A stretch of 64,000 nucleotides of DNA. It comes from CALMBW01 sp963779645 (GTDB lineage: Bacteria; Actinomycetota; CADDZG01; WHSQ01). The notes beneath the pieces were generated by a model. That model saw only the letters and a program-made list of their open reading frames with translations, ran no database searches and was not told the origin of the DNA. A program made the position numbers and the translations under genes. Positions 34,829-43,158 of the stretch are shown here, in pieces. Numbering within the stretch: the first letter of the stretch is position 1; each line of letters begins with the position of its first letter. The DNA is taken from the NCBI GenBank assembly GCA_963779645.1, contig CAVZYX010000005.1, positions 1,426,001-1,490,000 of the forward strand. The letters run 5' to 3'.

Positions 34829-35761
34829 ATGGACGTCGATGACCTGATCCGGCGCGCCGTCGGAGGTGAGCGACGTGCCATCGCTCGATTGATCTCACTT
34901 GTCGAGGACGGAGGTACGGACCTCGCTCACGTGATGAGAGAACTGTTCCCTCACACAGGTCGTGCCTACTCGATCGGAGTAACAGGAGCACCGGGGGCCG
35001 GGAAATCCTCGCTGACGGATCGGCTCGTCGGACGCGTTCGTCGCGACGATCTCACCGTCGCTGTACTCGCGATCGATCCTTCCAGTCCTTTCTCGGGCGG
35101 CGCCTTGCTAGGCGATCGCGTCCGCATGCAGGGCCACGCGACCGATCCAAAGGTCTTCATCCGCTCGATGGCCACGAGAGGTCATCTAGGGGGCCTCGCA
35201 CTCGCGGCCCCCGAAGCGGTGCGAGTGCTAGATGCAGTGGGTAACGACACCGTCATCATCGAAACCGTCGGCGTCGGCCAGGCCGAGATCGAGATCACGG
35301 ACGCATGCGACACAACGCTCGTTGTTCTCACTCCCGGTATGGGCGACGCGGTCCAAGCGGCGAAGGCCGGCTTGATGGAGATAGCGGATGTGTTCGTGAT
35401 CAACAAGGCCGACCGTCCCGGCACGAAGGACATCGTTCGCGAGATAAAGCACATGCTGCAGATGAGCAACGCTGAGTGGAAGCCGCCCATCGTCGAGACG
35501 GTCGCGATCAAGGATGAGGGAACGGACGAGCTCTGGACCGCGATCGAGAAGCACCGCGCCTATCAGGAAGAGCACGGCCTCCTCGAGTCTCGCCGCCGCA
35601 GGCGCGTCCTCCGGGAGGTCAGAGAGATAGTGGTCGAGCGCTTCCGCCAGCGGATCGAAACGGAAGCAACCGCCCTCCTCGAAGAACTAGCCGACAAGGT
35701 AGCCGCCAGAGAACTAGACCCCTACACGGCAGCCGACCGCCTCCTCGCCTCCCTCTCTTAA
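34829..35761 (+). CDS. meaB: MeaB/ArgK-type GTPase, methylmalonyl-CoA mutase chaperone
   Basis: A 310-residue G3E-family GTPase that loads and protects B12 in methylmalonyl-CoA mutase. P-loop GVTGAPGAGKSSLTDRLVGR, IDPSSPFSGGALLGDRVRMQ, IIETVGVGQAEIEI and the specificity motif NKAD. The C-terminal helical dimerisation region is present. The mutase large subunit lies 1.2 kb downstream, with two secreted-protein genes between them. Confidence 0.94.
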   Translation: MDVDDLIRRAVGGERRAIARLISLVEDGGTDLAHVMRELFPHTGRAYSIGVTGAPGAGKSSLTDRLVGRVRRDDLTVAVLAIDPSSPFSGGALLGDRVRMQGHATDPKVFIRSMATRGHLGGLALAAPEAVRVLDAVGNDTVIIETVGVGQAEIEITDACDTTLVVLTPGMGDAVQAAKAGLMEIADVFVINKADRPGTKDIVREIKHMLQMSNAEWKPPIVETVAIKDEGTDELWTAIEKHRAYQEEHGLLESRRRRRVLREVREIVVERFRQRIETEATALLEELADKVAARELDPYTAADRLLASLS

Positions 35762-35804
35762 GCATTACGAAGGACGCAGCCCCGGGCCGGCGAATCCTCA
35801 AGGT

Positions 35805-36227
35805 ATGAGGACGAAGATAGTGGTGCTCTGTGCCGGGCTGGTTGTGGGCCTCTTCCCCAACTCGTCGCTGGCTAAGCCAAGCCCTGCGTGCCCAGACCGG
35901 CACGTGGCCGACATCTACTACACGCCCGACAGTTTCGTGTTCGATATGAGCTTTGACATGAAGTGCTTCGGGAAGGGGGCCATTCTCACGTACGAAGGCG
36001 CCCTAACGCGTAGAGATCGTCTCGGGACGCAGGAGGATGCGGGCCCGAAGACCTGCAAGAAGAAGCGATGCTCCGTCCACTTCGAGCTTGCGCACGATGC
36101 TGTGGAACACGCTGACTACGAACTCTGGTTCGACCTCCAGATCTCCAGCGAAACTCTTCGCTTGGGGGCCAGCGGCTCCGGCCAATGGACCTGCACATCG
36201 GCCGCAGTGCAAGTCTTCTGCCAATAG
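35805..36227 (+). CDS. Small secreted Cys-containing protein, paralogue A
   Basis: A 140-residue protein: signal peptide MRTKIVVLCAGLVVGLFPNS, cleaved near SLAKPS. The mature part has a compact beta-rich look with paired Cys (FDMKCFGKGA, CKKKRCSVHFEL) and ends SGQWTCTSAAVQVFCQ. It is clearly paralogous to the gene at 36407: shared MRTK start, FDM-C-GA motif, Cys-rich turn and terminal WTCTSAAV. The 33 bp before the ATG are also alike (24 of 33). Function unknown; it looks like a small exported domain stabilised by disulfides. Confidence 0.75.
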   Translation: MRTKIVVLCAGLVVGLFPNSSLAKPSPACPDRHVADIYYTPDSFVFDMSFDMKCFGKGAILTYEGALTRRDRLGTQEDAGPKTCKKKRCSVHFELAHDAVEHADYELWFDLQISSETLRLGASGSGQWTCTSAAVQVFCQ

Positions 36228-36406
36228 CTTCTTCCAAGCCGACTACCTTGAGGTTCTGTACCTTCTTTTGCCCAATACCCCCGATTTCCGAGGCTAGATC
36301 GCAAACGAACGACACGTTTCCGTCTAGGGCCTGATACGACACTCGGTGACGTTATTGGGGCCAAAGAGGCACAGGACGTGGCCCCCGGCCGGCGAATCAC
36401 TAGAGG

Positions 36407-36865
36407 ATGCGGACCAAGCTTCTTCTAGTCGTTTTCTGCCTCGGCGCGGCTCTCTTGCCATCGCCTGCCTCCGCGGCCAAGAAGGCCTGCACCCAAGAGG
36501 AATTCATGACGCAGTCCCTTGAGTACACACCGGAGATCTGGCGTCTGACGCTCGAATTCGACATGGCATGTATGCGTCTTGGAGCGTCGTTGGAGTTGGA
36601 GGGAGAGCTCTCGCGCGCGGGTGTTCCCACGAACGGTGGGCTGGGCTTCTCTAGTGCCTGCGTCCCCGTGCAACCAGTTCGAAAGGGATCACAGAGAACT
36701 TGCGAATTCACTTACGAGTTGGAGCATGAGCCAGTGGAGCGTTCTACCTACGACATTGAATTCACGCTGCAAGGCAGTGGCGGTCGCGGCGCCGGTATCA
36801 CCGGAGGCTCGGGGGAAGGCTCCTGGACGTGCACCTCGGCTGCGGTCACTGCGTCCTGCGAATAG
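36407..36865 (+). CDS. Small secreted Cys-containing protein, paralogue B
   Basis: A 152-residue tandem paralogue of the gene at 35805. Signal peptide LLLVVFCLGAALLPSPASA then AKKACTQEEF. Shared features: LEFDMACMRLGASLELEGE, TCEFTYELEHEPVERSTYD and the end GSWTCTSAAVTASCE. It has a Gly-rich insertion (SGGRGAGITGGSGEG) before the last motif. The 179 bp between the two genes contain only the duplicated leader and no other gene. Function unknown. Confidence 0.75.
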   Translation: MRTKLLLVVFCLGAALLPSPASAAKKACTQEEFMTQSLEYTPEIWRLTLEFDMACMRLGASLELEGELSRAGVPTNGGLGFSSACVPVQPVRKGSQRTCEFTYELEHEPVERSTYDIEFTLQGSGGRGAGITGGSGEGSWTCTSAAVTASCE

Positions 36866-36879
36866 GTCTTTGCCAGATC

Positions 36880-36898
36880 GACTACCTACACGGTAGTC
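36880..36898 (+). terminator. Hairpin after paralogue B
   Basis: A perfect 7-bp stem, GACTACC (36880-36886) and GGTAGTC (36892-36898), with a 5-nt loop, 15 bp after the stop codon. There is no T run, so termination is weakly supported. A decayed version (GACTACCTTGAGGTT) follows paralogue A. Confidence 0.4.
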
Positions 36899-36949
36899 AG
36901 GCTGGGAAAGACAGGCTGGTTCGGGCTGAGGCTCGGTACACTTGGTCAC

Positions 36950-38605
36950 ATGACTGATGACCCGCAACGACGCTGGAAGTCGAAGTACGAGAAAACCAAG
37001 CTCCGGGACGATGTCGATTTCGACACCCTCTCCTCCGTAGAGCTGGAACCTCTTTACGAGCCCGAGGACGGGGAGCTCCGTGCGGACATCGGCGCCCCGG
37101 GCGAGTACCCCTACACCCGAGGCATCTATAACTCCGGTTACCGCGGACGGCTGTGGACCATGCGGCAGTTCGCCGGCTTCGGCACCGCCGACGAGACCAA
37201 CGAGCGCAATCACTTCCTCATCGCGAACGGCCAGACGGGACTCAGCATCGCCTTCGATATGCCGACGCTCATGGGGCGTGACTCCGACGACCCGCACAGC
37301 CTCGGAGAAGTTGGTCGTTGCGGAGTAGCCGTCGACAGCCTGGCCGACATGGAGGTGTTGTTCGGCGGGATCGACCTCGAGGCGATCACTACCTCGATGA
37401 CGATCTCGGGCCCGGCCCCCATGCTCTTCGCGATGTACATAGCAGCCGCGGAGAAACAGGGCGCCGATGTCTCGAAGCTGGGTGGAACGTGCCAGACCGA
37501 CATCTTGAAGGAGTACATCGCTCAGAAAGAGTGGTTGTTCCCTCCGGAACCTCACCTTCGTTTGACTGCCGACATGATGGAGTTCTGTCACTCCAGCGTG
37601 CCGAAGTACTACCCGCTATCGATCTCCGGCTACCACATCCGGGAAGCGGGGAGCACGGCAGCTCAAGAACTTGCCTTCACCATCGCGAGTGGTTTCGCTC
37701 ACGCGGAACTCGGCATCAGTCGCGGCATGAGCATCGACGACGTAGCGCCGAAGCTCAGCTTCTTCTTCAACAGCCACATCGACTTCTTCGAAGAGATCGC
37801 CAAGTTCCGCGCCGCACGTCGCATCTGGGCGCGCTGGATGAAGGATCGATACGGAGCGACGAGCGAGAGAGCCATGACGCTCAAGTTCCACACGCAGACG
37901 GCAGGGTGCTCGCTGACCGCACAGCAGCCGTACAACAACGTTGTGCGAACGGCGACCGAAGCATTAGCCGCGGTCCTCGGTGGCACGCAAAGCCTGCACA
38001 CGAACTCGCTGGACGAGGTACTTGCCCTGCCCAGTGACGAGGCGGTCGAGATCGCTCTGCGCACGCAGCAGGTGATCGCTTACGAGACCGGTGTGACGAA
38101 CGTGATCGACCCGCTCGGTGGCTCGTGGTTCGTCGAGGCCCTTACCGACAAGATCGAAGCCGAGGCGGAGGACTACTTCGCCAAGATCGATGAACTTGGA
38201 AGCGGCAGCATCCTCCAAGGGATGCTCAATGGGATCGAAGAGGGCTACTTCCAACGAGAGATGGCCGACGCTGCCTACCACTACCAGCAGCTTCTCGAGC
38301 AGGGGAAGAAGGTCATCGTCGGAGTCAACCGCTTCACGAAATCGGTTCAGGAAGGCCCCGAGGTGCTCGTTATCGGTATGGAGACCGAGGAGCGCCAGAA
38401 CAAGGCTGTGGCCGAGGTGCGTGCCAACCGTGACGCCAAAGCCGCAGAGGACGCCATCCAAGCGATCCGCGCGATGGCTCACGATGAGAAGCAGAACTCG
38501 GTTCCGGTTCTAGTGGAAGCAGCGAAGGCTTACGTCACGCTCGGCGAGATGGTCGAAACGCTCAAAGAGGAATGGGGCGTCTACACCGAACCACCGATGT
38601 TTTAG
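36950..38605 (+). CDS. Methylmalonyl-CoA mutase, large (catalytic) subunit without B12 domain
   Basis: A 551-residue catalytic barrel: YPYTRGIYNSGYRGRLWTMR, QFAGFGTADETNERNHFLI, GQTGLSIAFDMPTLMGRDSD, TISGPAPMLFAMY and FHTQTAGCSLTAQQPYNN. It ends after the barrel, so the cobalamin-binding DxHxxG domain must be a separate protein, as in archaeal and some bacterial enzymes. The nearby meaB supports a B12-dependent mutase. Methylmalonyl-CoA/succinyl-CoA is most likely, but related mutases (for example isobutyryl- or ethylmalonyl-CoA) share this architecture. No good ribosome site is seen; a short leader is possible. Confidence 0.88.
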   Translation: MTDDPQRRWKSKYEKTKLRDDVDFDTLSSVELEPLYEPEDGELRADIGAPGEYPYTRGIYNSGYRGRLWTMRQFAGFGTADETNERNHFLIANGQTGLSIAFDMPTLMGRDSDDPHSLGEVGRCGVAVDSLADMEVLFGGIDLEAITTSMTISGPAPMLFAMYIAAAEKQGADVSKLGGTCQTDILKEYIAQKEWLFPPEPHLRLTADMMEFCHSSVPKYYPLSISGYHIREAGSTAAQELAFTIASGFAHAELGISRGMSIDDVAPKLSFFFNSHIDFFEEIAKFRAARRIWARWMKDRYGATSERAMTLKFHTQTAGCSLTAQQPYNNVVRTATEALAAVLGGTQSLHTNSLDEVLALPSDEAVEIALRTQQVIAYETGVTNVIDPLGGSWFVEALTDKIEAEAEDYFAKIDELGSGSILQGMLNGIEEGYFQREMADAAYHYQQLLEQGKKVIVGVNRFTKSVQEGPEVLVIGMETEERQNKAVAEVRANRDAKAAEDAIQAIRAMAHDEKQNSVPVLVEAAKAYVTLGEMVETLKEEWGVYTEPPMF

Positions 38606-38613
38606 GTCGGGTG

Positions 38614-39378
38614 CTAGTTCGGGTATCTGCCCGTTCCGTTCGGGATCACATCGAAGCTGTAACTCGTCACTCCTGCGATGTGCTGGAACCACGAGGCGTT
38701 CGAGTACCACTCGAAGGGCCGCGGCCCCCCTACGAAGTCCCACGGGATAGTCATCTCCATCACGTCACCCTGGATGATGAACGTGCCGGGGAACTCGTCG
38801 GCCGTCTTGCTCTTCGAGCCCGCGTATGGCGTCCATCCCTTGTCGCTCGCTTGAGCACCGAACGCGTAGTTGTCGCCTTCCGTTTCTCCTGACATACCGA
38901 AACCGATAACCATGTAGGTGTTCGGCGTAGACATCTCATCTGGAAGGTCGCCGGCGAACTTCACTCGAACAAGAAAACTGTCGCCGAGTCCCTCGACGTC
39001 GATGGCCAGAGCTTCCGAATAACGCTCGGTGACTCCGGTTCTCTCCGCATCGGGCTGATCCTCGTTGTAGCTCGCCGAAAGACGCGCGAAGCGTTTACCT
39101 CCTTCTCCTTGCGGATCGAGGGTCGGAACATCGCTACCGAGACCTGCCACCGCGGCTCCCGCCGAGTCCCCCTTTCCGGATGCGAAAGGTGGGGGGGTGA
39201 TCGTGGTGTCGGGGAGTGGAGAACCTTCATCGGCCGGCGGGATCGAAACACCCTCCTCACCCGGCCCGATCACGCCACCACCGGCCTCGGTGTCGGATGA
39301 GTCTGGCTCCAAGCTAGAGGAACAGGCCGCGCCGGCGAAGATCATCCCCGCAGCCAGCACCACCACCATCCGTTTCAC
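38614..39378 (-). CDS. Lipoprotein of unknown function
   Basis: A 254-residue exported lipoprotein with signal VVVLAAGMIFAGAAC, lipobox Cys at about residue 19. A Pro/Asp/Gly-rich linker (20-85) leads to a beta-rich domain (SFLVRVKFAGDLPDEMSTPN, TYMVIGFGMSGETEGDNYAF, MEMTIPWDFVGG) resembling carbohydrate-binding beta sandwiches, though no family is certain. GTG at 39378 overlaps the stop of the upstream small gene by 4 bp (GTGA); ATG at 39369 is an alternative. It ends 8 bp from the convergent mutase gene. Confidence 0.7.
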   Translation of the reverse strand: MKRMVVVLAAGMIFAGAACSSSLEPDSSDTEAGGGVIGPGEEGVSIPPADEGSPLPDTTITPPPFASGKGDSAGAAVAGLGSDVPTLDPQGEGGKRFARLSASYNEDQPDAERTGVTERYSEALAIDVEGLGDSFLVRVKFAGDLPDEMSTPNTYMVIGFGMSGETEGDNYAFGAQASDKGWTPYAGSKSKTADEFPGTFIIQGDVMEMTIPWDFVGGPRPFEWYSNASWFQHIAGVTSYSFDVIPNGTGRYPN

Positions 39379-39539
39379 AAGCCTCGTCCCCCTCTGAGGA
39401 TCCTGTACCCCAGTATGCCCGCGGCTATCGCCAACACGATGGCCAGGATCGCGCCGACGGCTGCAAGTGAATCGGGCGGAGGGGGCTCGAGCACCGTTCT
39501 AGACGGCGACGGCGACGGGACGGTGGTTGAGGTCTGCAT
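39375..39539 (-). CDS. Small single-span membrane protein
   Basis: A 54-residue frame: a Ser/Thr/Pro-rich N-terminus (STTVPSPSPSRTVLEPPPP), then the membrane helix AAVGAILAIVLAIAAGILGY and a basic end (RILRGGRGL). The topology predicts a short extracytoplasmic linker and cytoplasmic basic tail. Its stop overlaps the lipoprotein start and it begins 12 bp after the Nudix gene, so the three form an operon. No clear Shine-Dalgarno. Function unknown. Confidence 0.5.
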   Translation of the reverse strand: MQTSTTVPSPSPSRTVLEPPPPDSLAAVGAILAIVLAIAAGILGYRILRGGRGL

Positions 39540-39551
39540 GCTGAGGCGAGC

Positions 39552-40187
39552 TTAGAGGTTTGTGCTCGGAGGAAACTGCCAGTCGAAATCGCCGTCGGGA
39601 CGTTCCACCAGCCCCGCCTCACTCAAGATGTCGAGGAATTGCCGCAGGATGCGCGCAGTCACTCCCCAGATCACGTTGTCTCTCCAGACCCAAGCCTCGG
39701 TCGGGTAGACCCTCTCGCCATGACTGAACCCAGCATCGGCGCGGATCTCATTCGTTAGATCTCTAAGAGGTACATGAAGCAGCTCGGCAACCTCAGCAGG
39801 ATTGGCAGTCAGTTGGGGTTCCACCTCGAGCCACCCCACGTAAGGCGTTACGACGTATCCGGATACGAACGTGGGGAAAGTGTCGAGCTCGCCGACGATC
39901 TTCACTGCATCAGGATCGAGTCCGATCTCCTCCTCGGTCTCACGTAACGCAGTGACTTTCATCGACGGGTCGTCGGAGTCAAGCCCGCCGCCTGGAAAGG
40001 AGATCTGCCCTTTGTGGGTGCCGACGCTGTCCGTGCGCTTGGTGAAGATCAGCGTGGGCTCCGGCACAGCGACGATGGGGATCAGCACAGCTGCTTCGCG
40101 AGCCCCTTCTACACTGACCCGGTTCGGCTGGTGCCGATCCAGAGCGGCGACGAGCTGTTGAAGGAAATCCGTCATGACCCGAGGCAT
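39552..40187 (-). CDS. Nudix hydrolase, CoA pyrophosphatase-like
   Basis: A 211-residue Nudix protein. The CoA-specific motif FTKRTDSVGTHKGQISFPGG directly precedes the Nudix box (GGG..., ALRETEEEIGL). This combination defines the NudL/PCD1 class that cleaves CoA or acyl-CoA to phosphopantetheine and 3',5'-ADP. ATG at 40187 has GAGG 5 bp upstream; ATG at 40175 is an alternative. It is divergent from an enoyl-CoA hydratase gene, fitting CoA metabolism. Confidence 0.9.
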   Translation of the reverse strand: MPRVMTDFLQQLVAALDRHQPNRVSVEGAREAAVLIPIVAVPEPTLIFTKRTDSVGTHKGQISFPGGGLDSDDPSMKVTALRETEEEIGLDPDAVKIVGELDTFPTFVSGYVVTPYVGWLEVEPQLTANPAEVAELLHVPLRDLTNEIRADAGFSHGERVYPTEAWVWRDNVIWGVTARILRQFLDILSEAGLVERPDGDFDWQFPPSTNL

Positions 40188-40233
40188 CGTAGCCTCAGGG
40201 CTTCGTTACTTGATCTCGCAGGAGGCTAGACCC

Positions 40234-41013
40234 ATGGGTGAGTTCGTCAACCTCGAGGTGTCGGATGGCGTCGGCACGATACGACTCGATCGCCCGAAGG
40301 TGAACGCGCTCAACGAGCAGGTTGCCCGCGAGATCGGCGAGTGCGTCGACGCAGCATCTTCGGACGAGAACGTCCGCGCGGTCGTCCTGTGGGGCGGCGA
40401 GCGGATCTTCGCTGCCGGAGCCGACATCAAGGAGATGGCCGAGACGACCGCGGTCGACATGTATCGCTACATCGGCCGGTTCCAAGACGTCTTCACGCGA
40501 CTCGAGCGACTGCCGAAGATCACGATCGCGGCGATCAATGGGTTCGCGTTGGGTGGTGGCTGTGAGTTGACCCTTGCTTGTGACATGCGCATCGCGGCTG
40601 AGGACGCACAGATGGGTCAACCCGAGATCCTGCTCGGCGTGATACCCGGCGCCGGCGGCACTCAACGACTTCCGCGGATCGTTGGCGTCGCTCGGGCCAA
40701 GGAACTCATCTACACGGGCCGGATGGTGGGGGCCGAAGAGGCAAAGCAGATCGGTCTGGTCAATGAAGTGGTCGCTCCGGACGCGGTCTACGAACGAGCG
40801 GTGAAGATCGCCGGCCGGTTCGCTAAGGGCCCGACGGTCGCCCTCCAAGCGGCAAAGGATGTGATCCAAACCGGGTTCGACCTCGACATGACCTCGGGTC
40901 TCTTGTTGGAACGCCAAGCCTTCGCGGCCCTATTCGCCACTGAAGATCAAGAGATCGGGATGAAGACCTTCGCCGAAGAAGGACCCGGGAAGGCCAAGTT
41001 CAAAGGCAAGTAA
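40234..41013 (+). CDS. Enoyl-CoA hydratase/isomerase family protein
   Basis: A 259-residue crotonase-fold enzyme. Oxyanion-hole segments are IFAAGADIKEMAE and AINGFALGGGCELTLACDMR; catalytic Glu positions fall in MGQPEILLGVIPGAGGTQRL. This is the text of the short-chain beta-oxidation hydratase class. ATG at 40234 follows AGGAGG (40220-40225) at 8 bp. Confidence 0.92.
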   Translation: MGEFVNLEVSDGVGTIRLDRPKVNALNEQVAREIGECVDAASSDENVRAVVLWGGERIFAAGADIKEMAETTAVDMYRYIGRFQDVFTRLERLPKITIAAINGFALGGGCELTLACDMRIAAEDAQMGQPEILLGVIPGAGGTQRLPRIVGVARAKELIYTGRMVGAEEAKQIGLVNEVVAPDAVYERAVKIAGRFAKGPTVALQAAKDVIQTGFDLDMTSGLLLERQAFAALFATEDQEIGMKTFAEEGPGKAKFKGK

Positions 41014-41065
41014 CGTTTCTTTGTAAGAATTTGTACCTATCCGGTTGCACATCCCGCACAGATTC

Positions 41066-42118
41066 CTAGACGAGATGCTCTCGGGCTATCTCTGAGAGGT
41101 TGGCAACGCCGAGGTTCAACATCCCGTTCTCCAACTGATCCCGCAGGATCTCGAGCACCCCCGCGACGCCCGATTCGCCGGCGGCCCCCAAGCCCCACAG
41201 ATAGGGACGTCCGACGAAAACTCCGCGCGCTCCCAACGAGAGGGCGATCAATGCGTCCGTGCCGCGACGGACGCCACCGTCGACGTAGATCTCGACGGCT
41301 CCCTCTACGGCCTCGACCACTTCCGACAACGCGTCGATCGACGCGATCGTTTGATCGAGCTGCCGCGCGCCGTGATTCGAGACCACGATCGAATCGGCTC
41401 CGTGCTCGATCGCGAGGACGGCGTCCTCTGCGGTGATGATCCCCTTCATCACGAGGGGGAGGGACGTCCAGCTCTTGATCGATGCGACCTCATCCCACGT
41501 CAATGATTCGCTGTACTGACCACCGATGCGATCGGTCATGGGGATCGAATGGTCGGTCTCGTAACTCCCCGGCCCTACTTCGGGCGGCGGTGTGAAGTTC
41601 TGCCGGTACTCGCGCTCTCGATAACCGGGCGTTGCGAGATCGACGGTCAGGACGATGGCACGGTAGCCGGCCGCCTCGGCCCTCTGCGCGAGTTCCTTCG
41701 AGAGAGCACGGTCTTCATTCACGTACAGCTGGAACCATTTCGGCCCACCGGAGGCCGCTGCTACGTCTTCGAGTGAGAAGGACGATTCTGTCGATAGAAC
41801 CTGCAATGTTCCCGCTGCTTGCGCGGCGCGGGCCACCGCTACCTCTCCGTCGGGATGGGCTAACCGCTGAAGAGCTGCCGGTGCGAGACAGATAGGCATC
41901 GACACCTCGGAACCGAGCAACGTTGTTGTCATATCTACCGAGGAAACTCCTCGCAGCACGCGCGGACGGAAGCGGTAGCGGCGGAAGGCGGTCACGTTCT
42001 CTGAAAGCGTGATCTCGAGCCCGGACCCACCGACGTAGTACTCGAACGCGCCCTCCTCCATCTGCTCGCGTGCCGGCTCGATGAAGTCGTCGACGTTGAA
42101 GAACTTCGATAGTTCCAT
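41066..42118 (-). CDS. FMN-dependent alpha-hydroxyacid oxidase/dehydrogenase
   Basis: A 350-residue LldD/glycolate-oxidase-family barrel. Active-site text SIVVSNHGARQLDQTIASID carries the catalytic His and Arg; FMN-phosphate binding is in EIYVDGGVRRGTDALIALSL and GVFVGRPYLWGLGAAGE. The N-terminal MELSKFFNVDDFIEPARE is typical. There is no membrane insert, so a soluble enzyme. Substrate may be lactate, glycolate or a longer 2-hydroxyacid; not decidable here. Confidence 0.88.
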   Translation of the reverse strand: MELSKFFNVDDFIEPAREQMEEGAFEYYVGGSGLEITLSENVTAFRRYRFRPRVLRGVSSVDMTTTLLGSEVSMPICLAPAALQRLAHPDGEVAVARAAQAAGTLQVLSTESSFSLEDVAAASGGPKWFQLYVNEDRALSKELAQRAEAAGYRAIVLTVDLATPGYREREYRQNFTPPPEVGPGSYETDHSIPMTDRIGGQYSESLTWDEVASIKSWTSLPLVMKGIITAEDAVLAIEHGADSIVVSNHGARQLDQTIASIDALSEVVEAVEGAVEIYVDGGVRRGTDALIALSLGARGVFVGRPYLWGLGAAGESGVAGVLEILRDQLENGMLNLGVANLSEIAREHLV

Positions 42119-42191
42119 GTCGCGAGGCTAAACCGTAGGAGGGCAGAGTGGTGCGGAACTGTCCCTCATCTGACGTGCGTAGGATGCCCGG

Positions 42192-43157
42192 ATGGAGCGG
42201 CTTCCCGTACGGCGGATCGTGATGCCTACTCCTTACGCGGTCGGTCCAGTTAACGCATATCTGATCGAAGCCGATCCCGTGACGCTGATCGATGCAGGGA
42301 TCAACACTCCGCAAGCGCGCAACTCGATGTGGCTGGAGCTCGCGGCGGCTGGGTACTTTCCCGAGTCGGTCGAGCGGATCATCGTTACGCACGCGCATCC
42401 CGATCACTACGGACTCGTTTCGACCTTGCAGGAACTCTCCGGCGCGACGGTCTACTTCCCGCGCCGTGAGATAGCGAGGGTTCGCGACCAGCAGATGCTT
42501 TTCGAGGTTGGGCGATTGCTCGTAGGCGCGGGGATGCCATTGGAGCTCTTGTTCAAGATGGACCAGCAGCGCAAGAACGATCCTCGGCCCGGACTTCGCC
42601 ACGACGAGGTTGTGCCGATCGACGAAGGCCACATATTCGATTTCGAGTCCGATGATGGGGAGTTCAGCCTCACAGCCCTCCATATGCCCGGCCATACGGG
42701 TGGCCACATGGTCTTTCTTGAGTCGGTTACCAAGAGCCTCTTCGTTGGTGACCAGCTCCTGCCGGACACCTCGCCCAACCCACTGCTAGAGGCCAGCCTC
42801 GATGAACCGGGGGAGCGCCGCCGCAGCCTCAAGGAGTACATGGCCAGCCTCGATCGCATGGCGAGGCTTGGGCTCGAGGTTGCTTATCCCGGTCACGGTG
42901 ATGTGATCGAGGATCCGCAGAAGCTCATCGAGCGGACGATCGAGCACCATCTCAAACGCAAGGTGAAAGTGGGTGGCGCCCTCAATGCGGAAGGTAGGAC
43001 CCCGTACGAGATAGCGCGAGAGATGTATCCACGCGCCGAGGGATACGAAGCGTTCCTCGCTGTCTCGGAGGTCGTCGCTCACCTGGACCTGGTCGTCGAA
43101 GACGAAGCAGCAGTGATGGAAGAGCGTGAGGGCATCACCTACTACATAGCCGTCTGA
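42192..43157 (+). CDS. Metallo-beta-lactamase-fold hydrolase
   Basis: A 321-residue protein with the zinc motif IIVTHAHPDHYGLVSTLQEL (HxHxDH), a second His in ALHMPGHTGGHMVFLE and a third in AYPGHGD. The C-terminal helical part (HHLKRKVKVGGALNAEGRTP) resembles glyoxalase II-like and LACTB2-like members. Thioester or phosphodiester hydrolysis is possible; neighbours favour a CoA-thioester link. It is followed 1 bp later by the next gene. Confidence 0.85.
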   Translation: MERLPVRRIVMPTPYAVGPVNAYLIEADPVTLIDAGINTPQARNSMWLELAAAGYFPESVERIIVTHAHPDHYGLVSTLQELSGATVYFPRREIARVRDQQMLFEVGRLLVGAGMPLELLFKMDQQRKNDPRPGLRHDEVVPIDEGHIFDFESDDGEFSLTALHMPGHTGGHMVFLESVTKSLFVGDQLLPDTSPNPLLEASLDEPGERRRSLKEYMASLDRMARLGLEVAYPGHGDVIEDPQKLIERTIEHHLKRKVKVGGALNAEGRTPYEIAREMYPRAEGYEAFLAVSEVVAHLDLVVEDEAAVMEEREGITYYIAV

Positions 43158-43158
43158 C

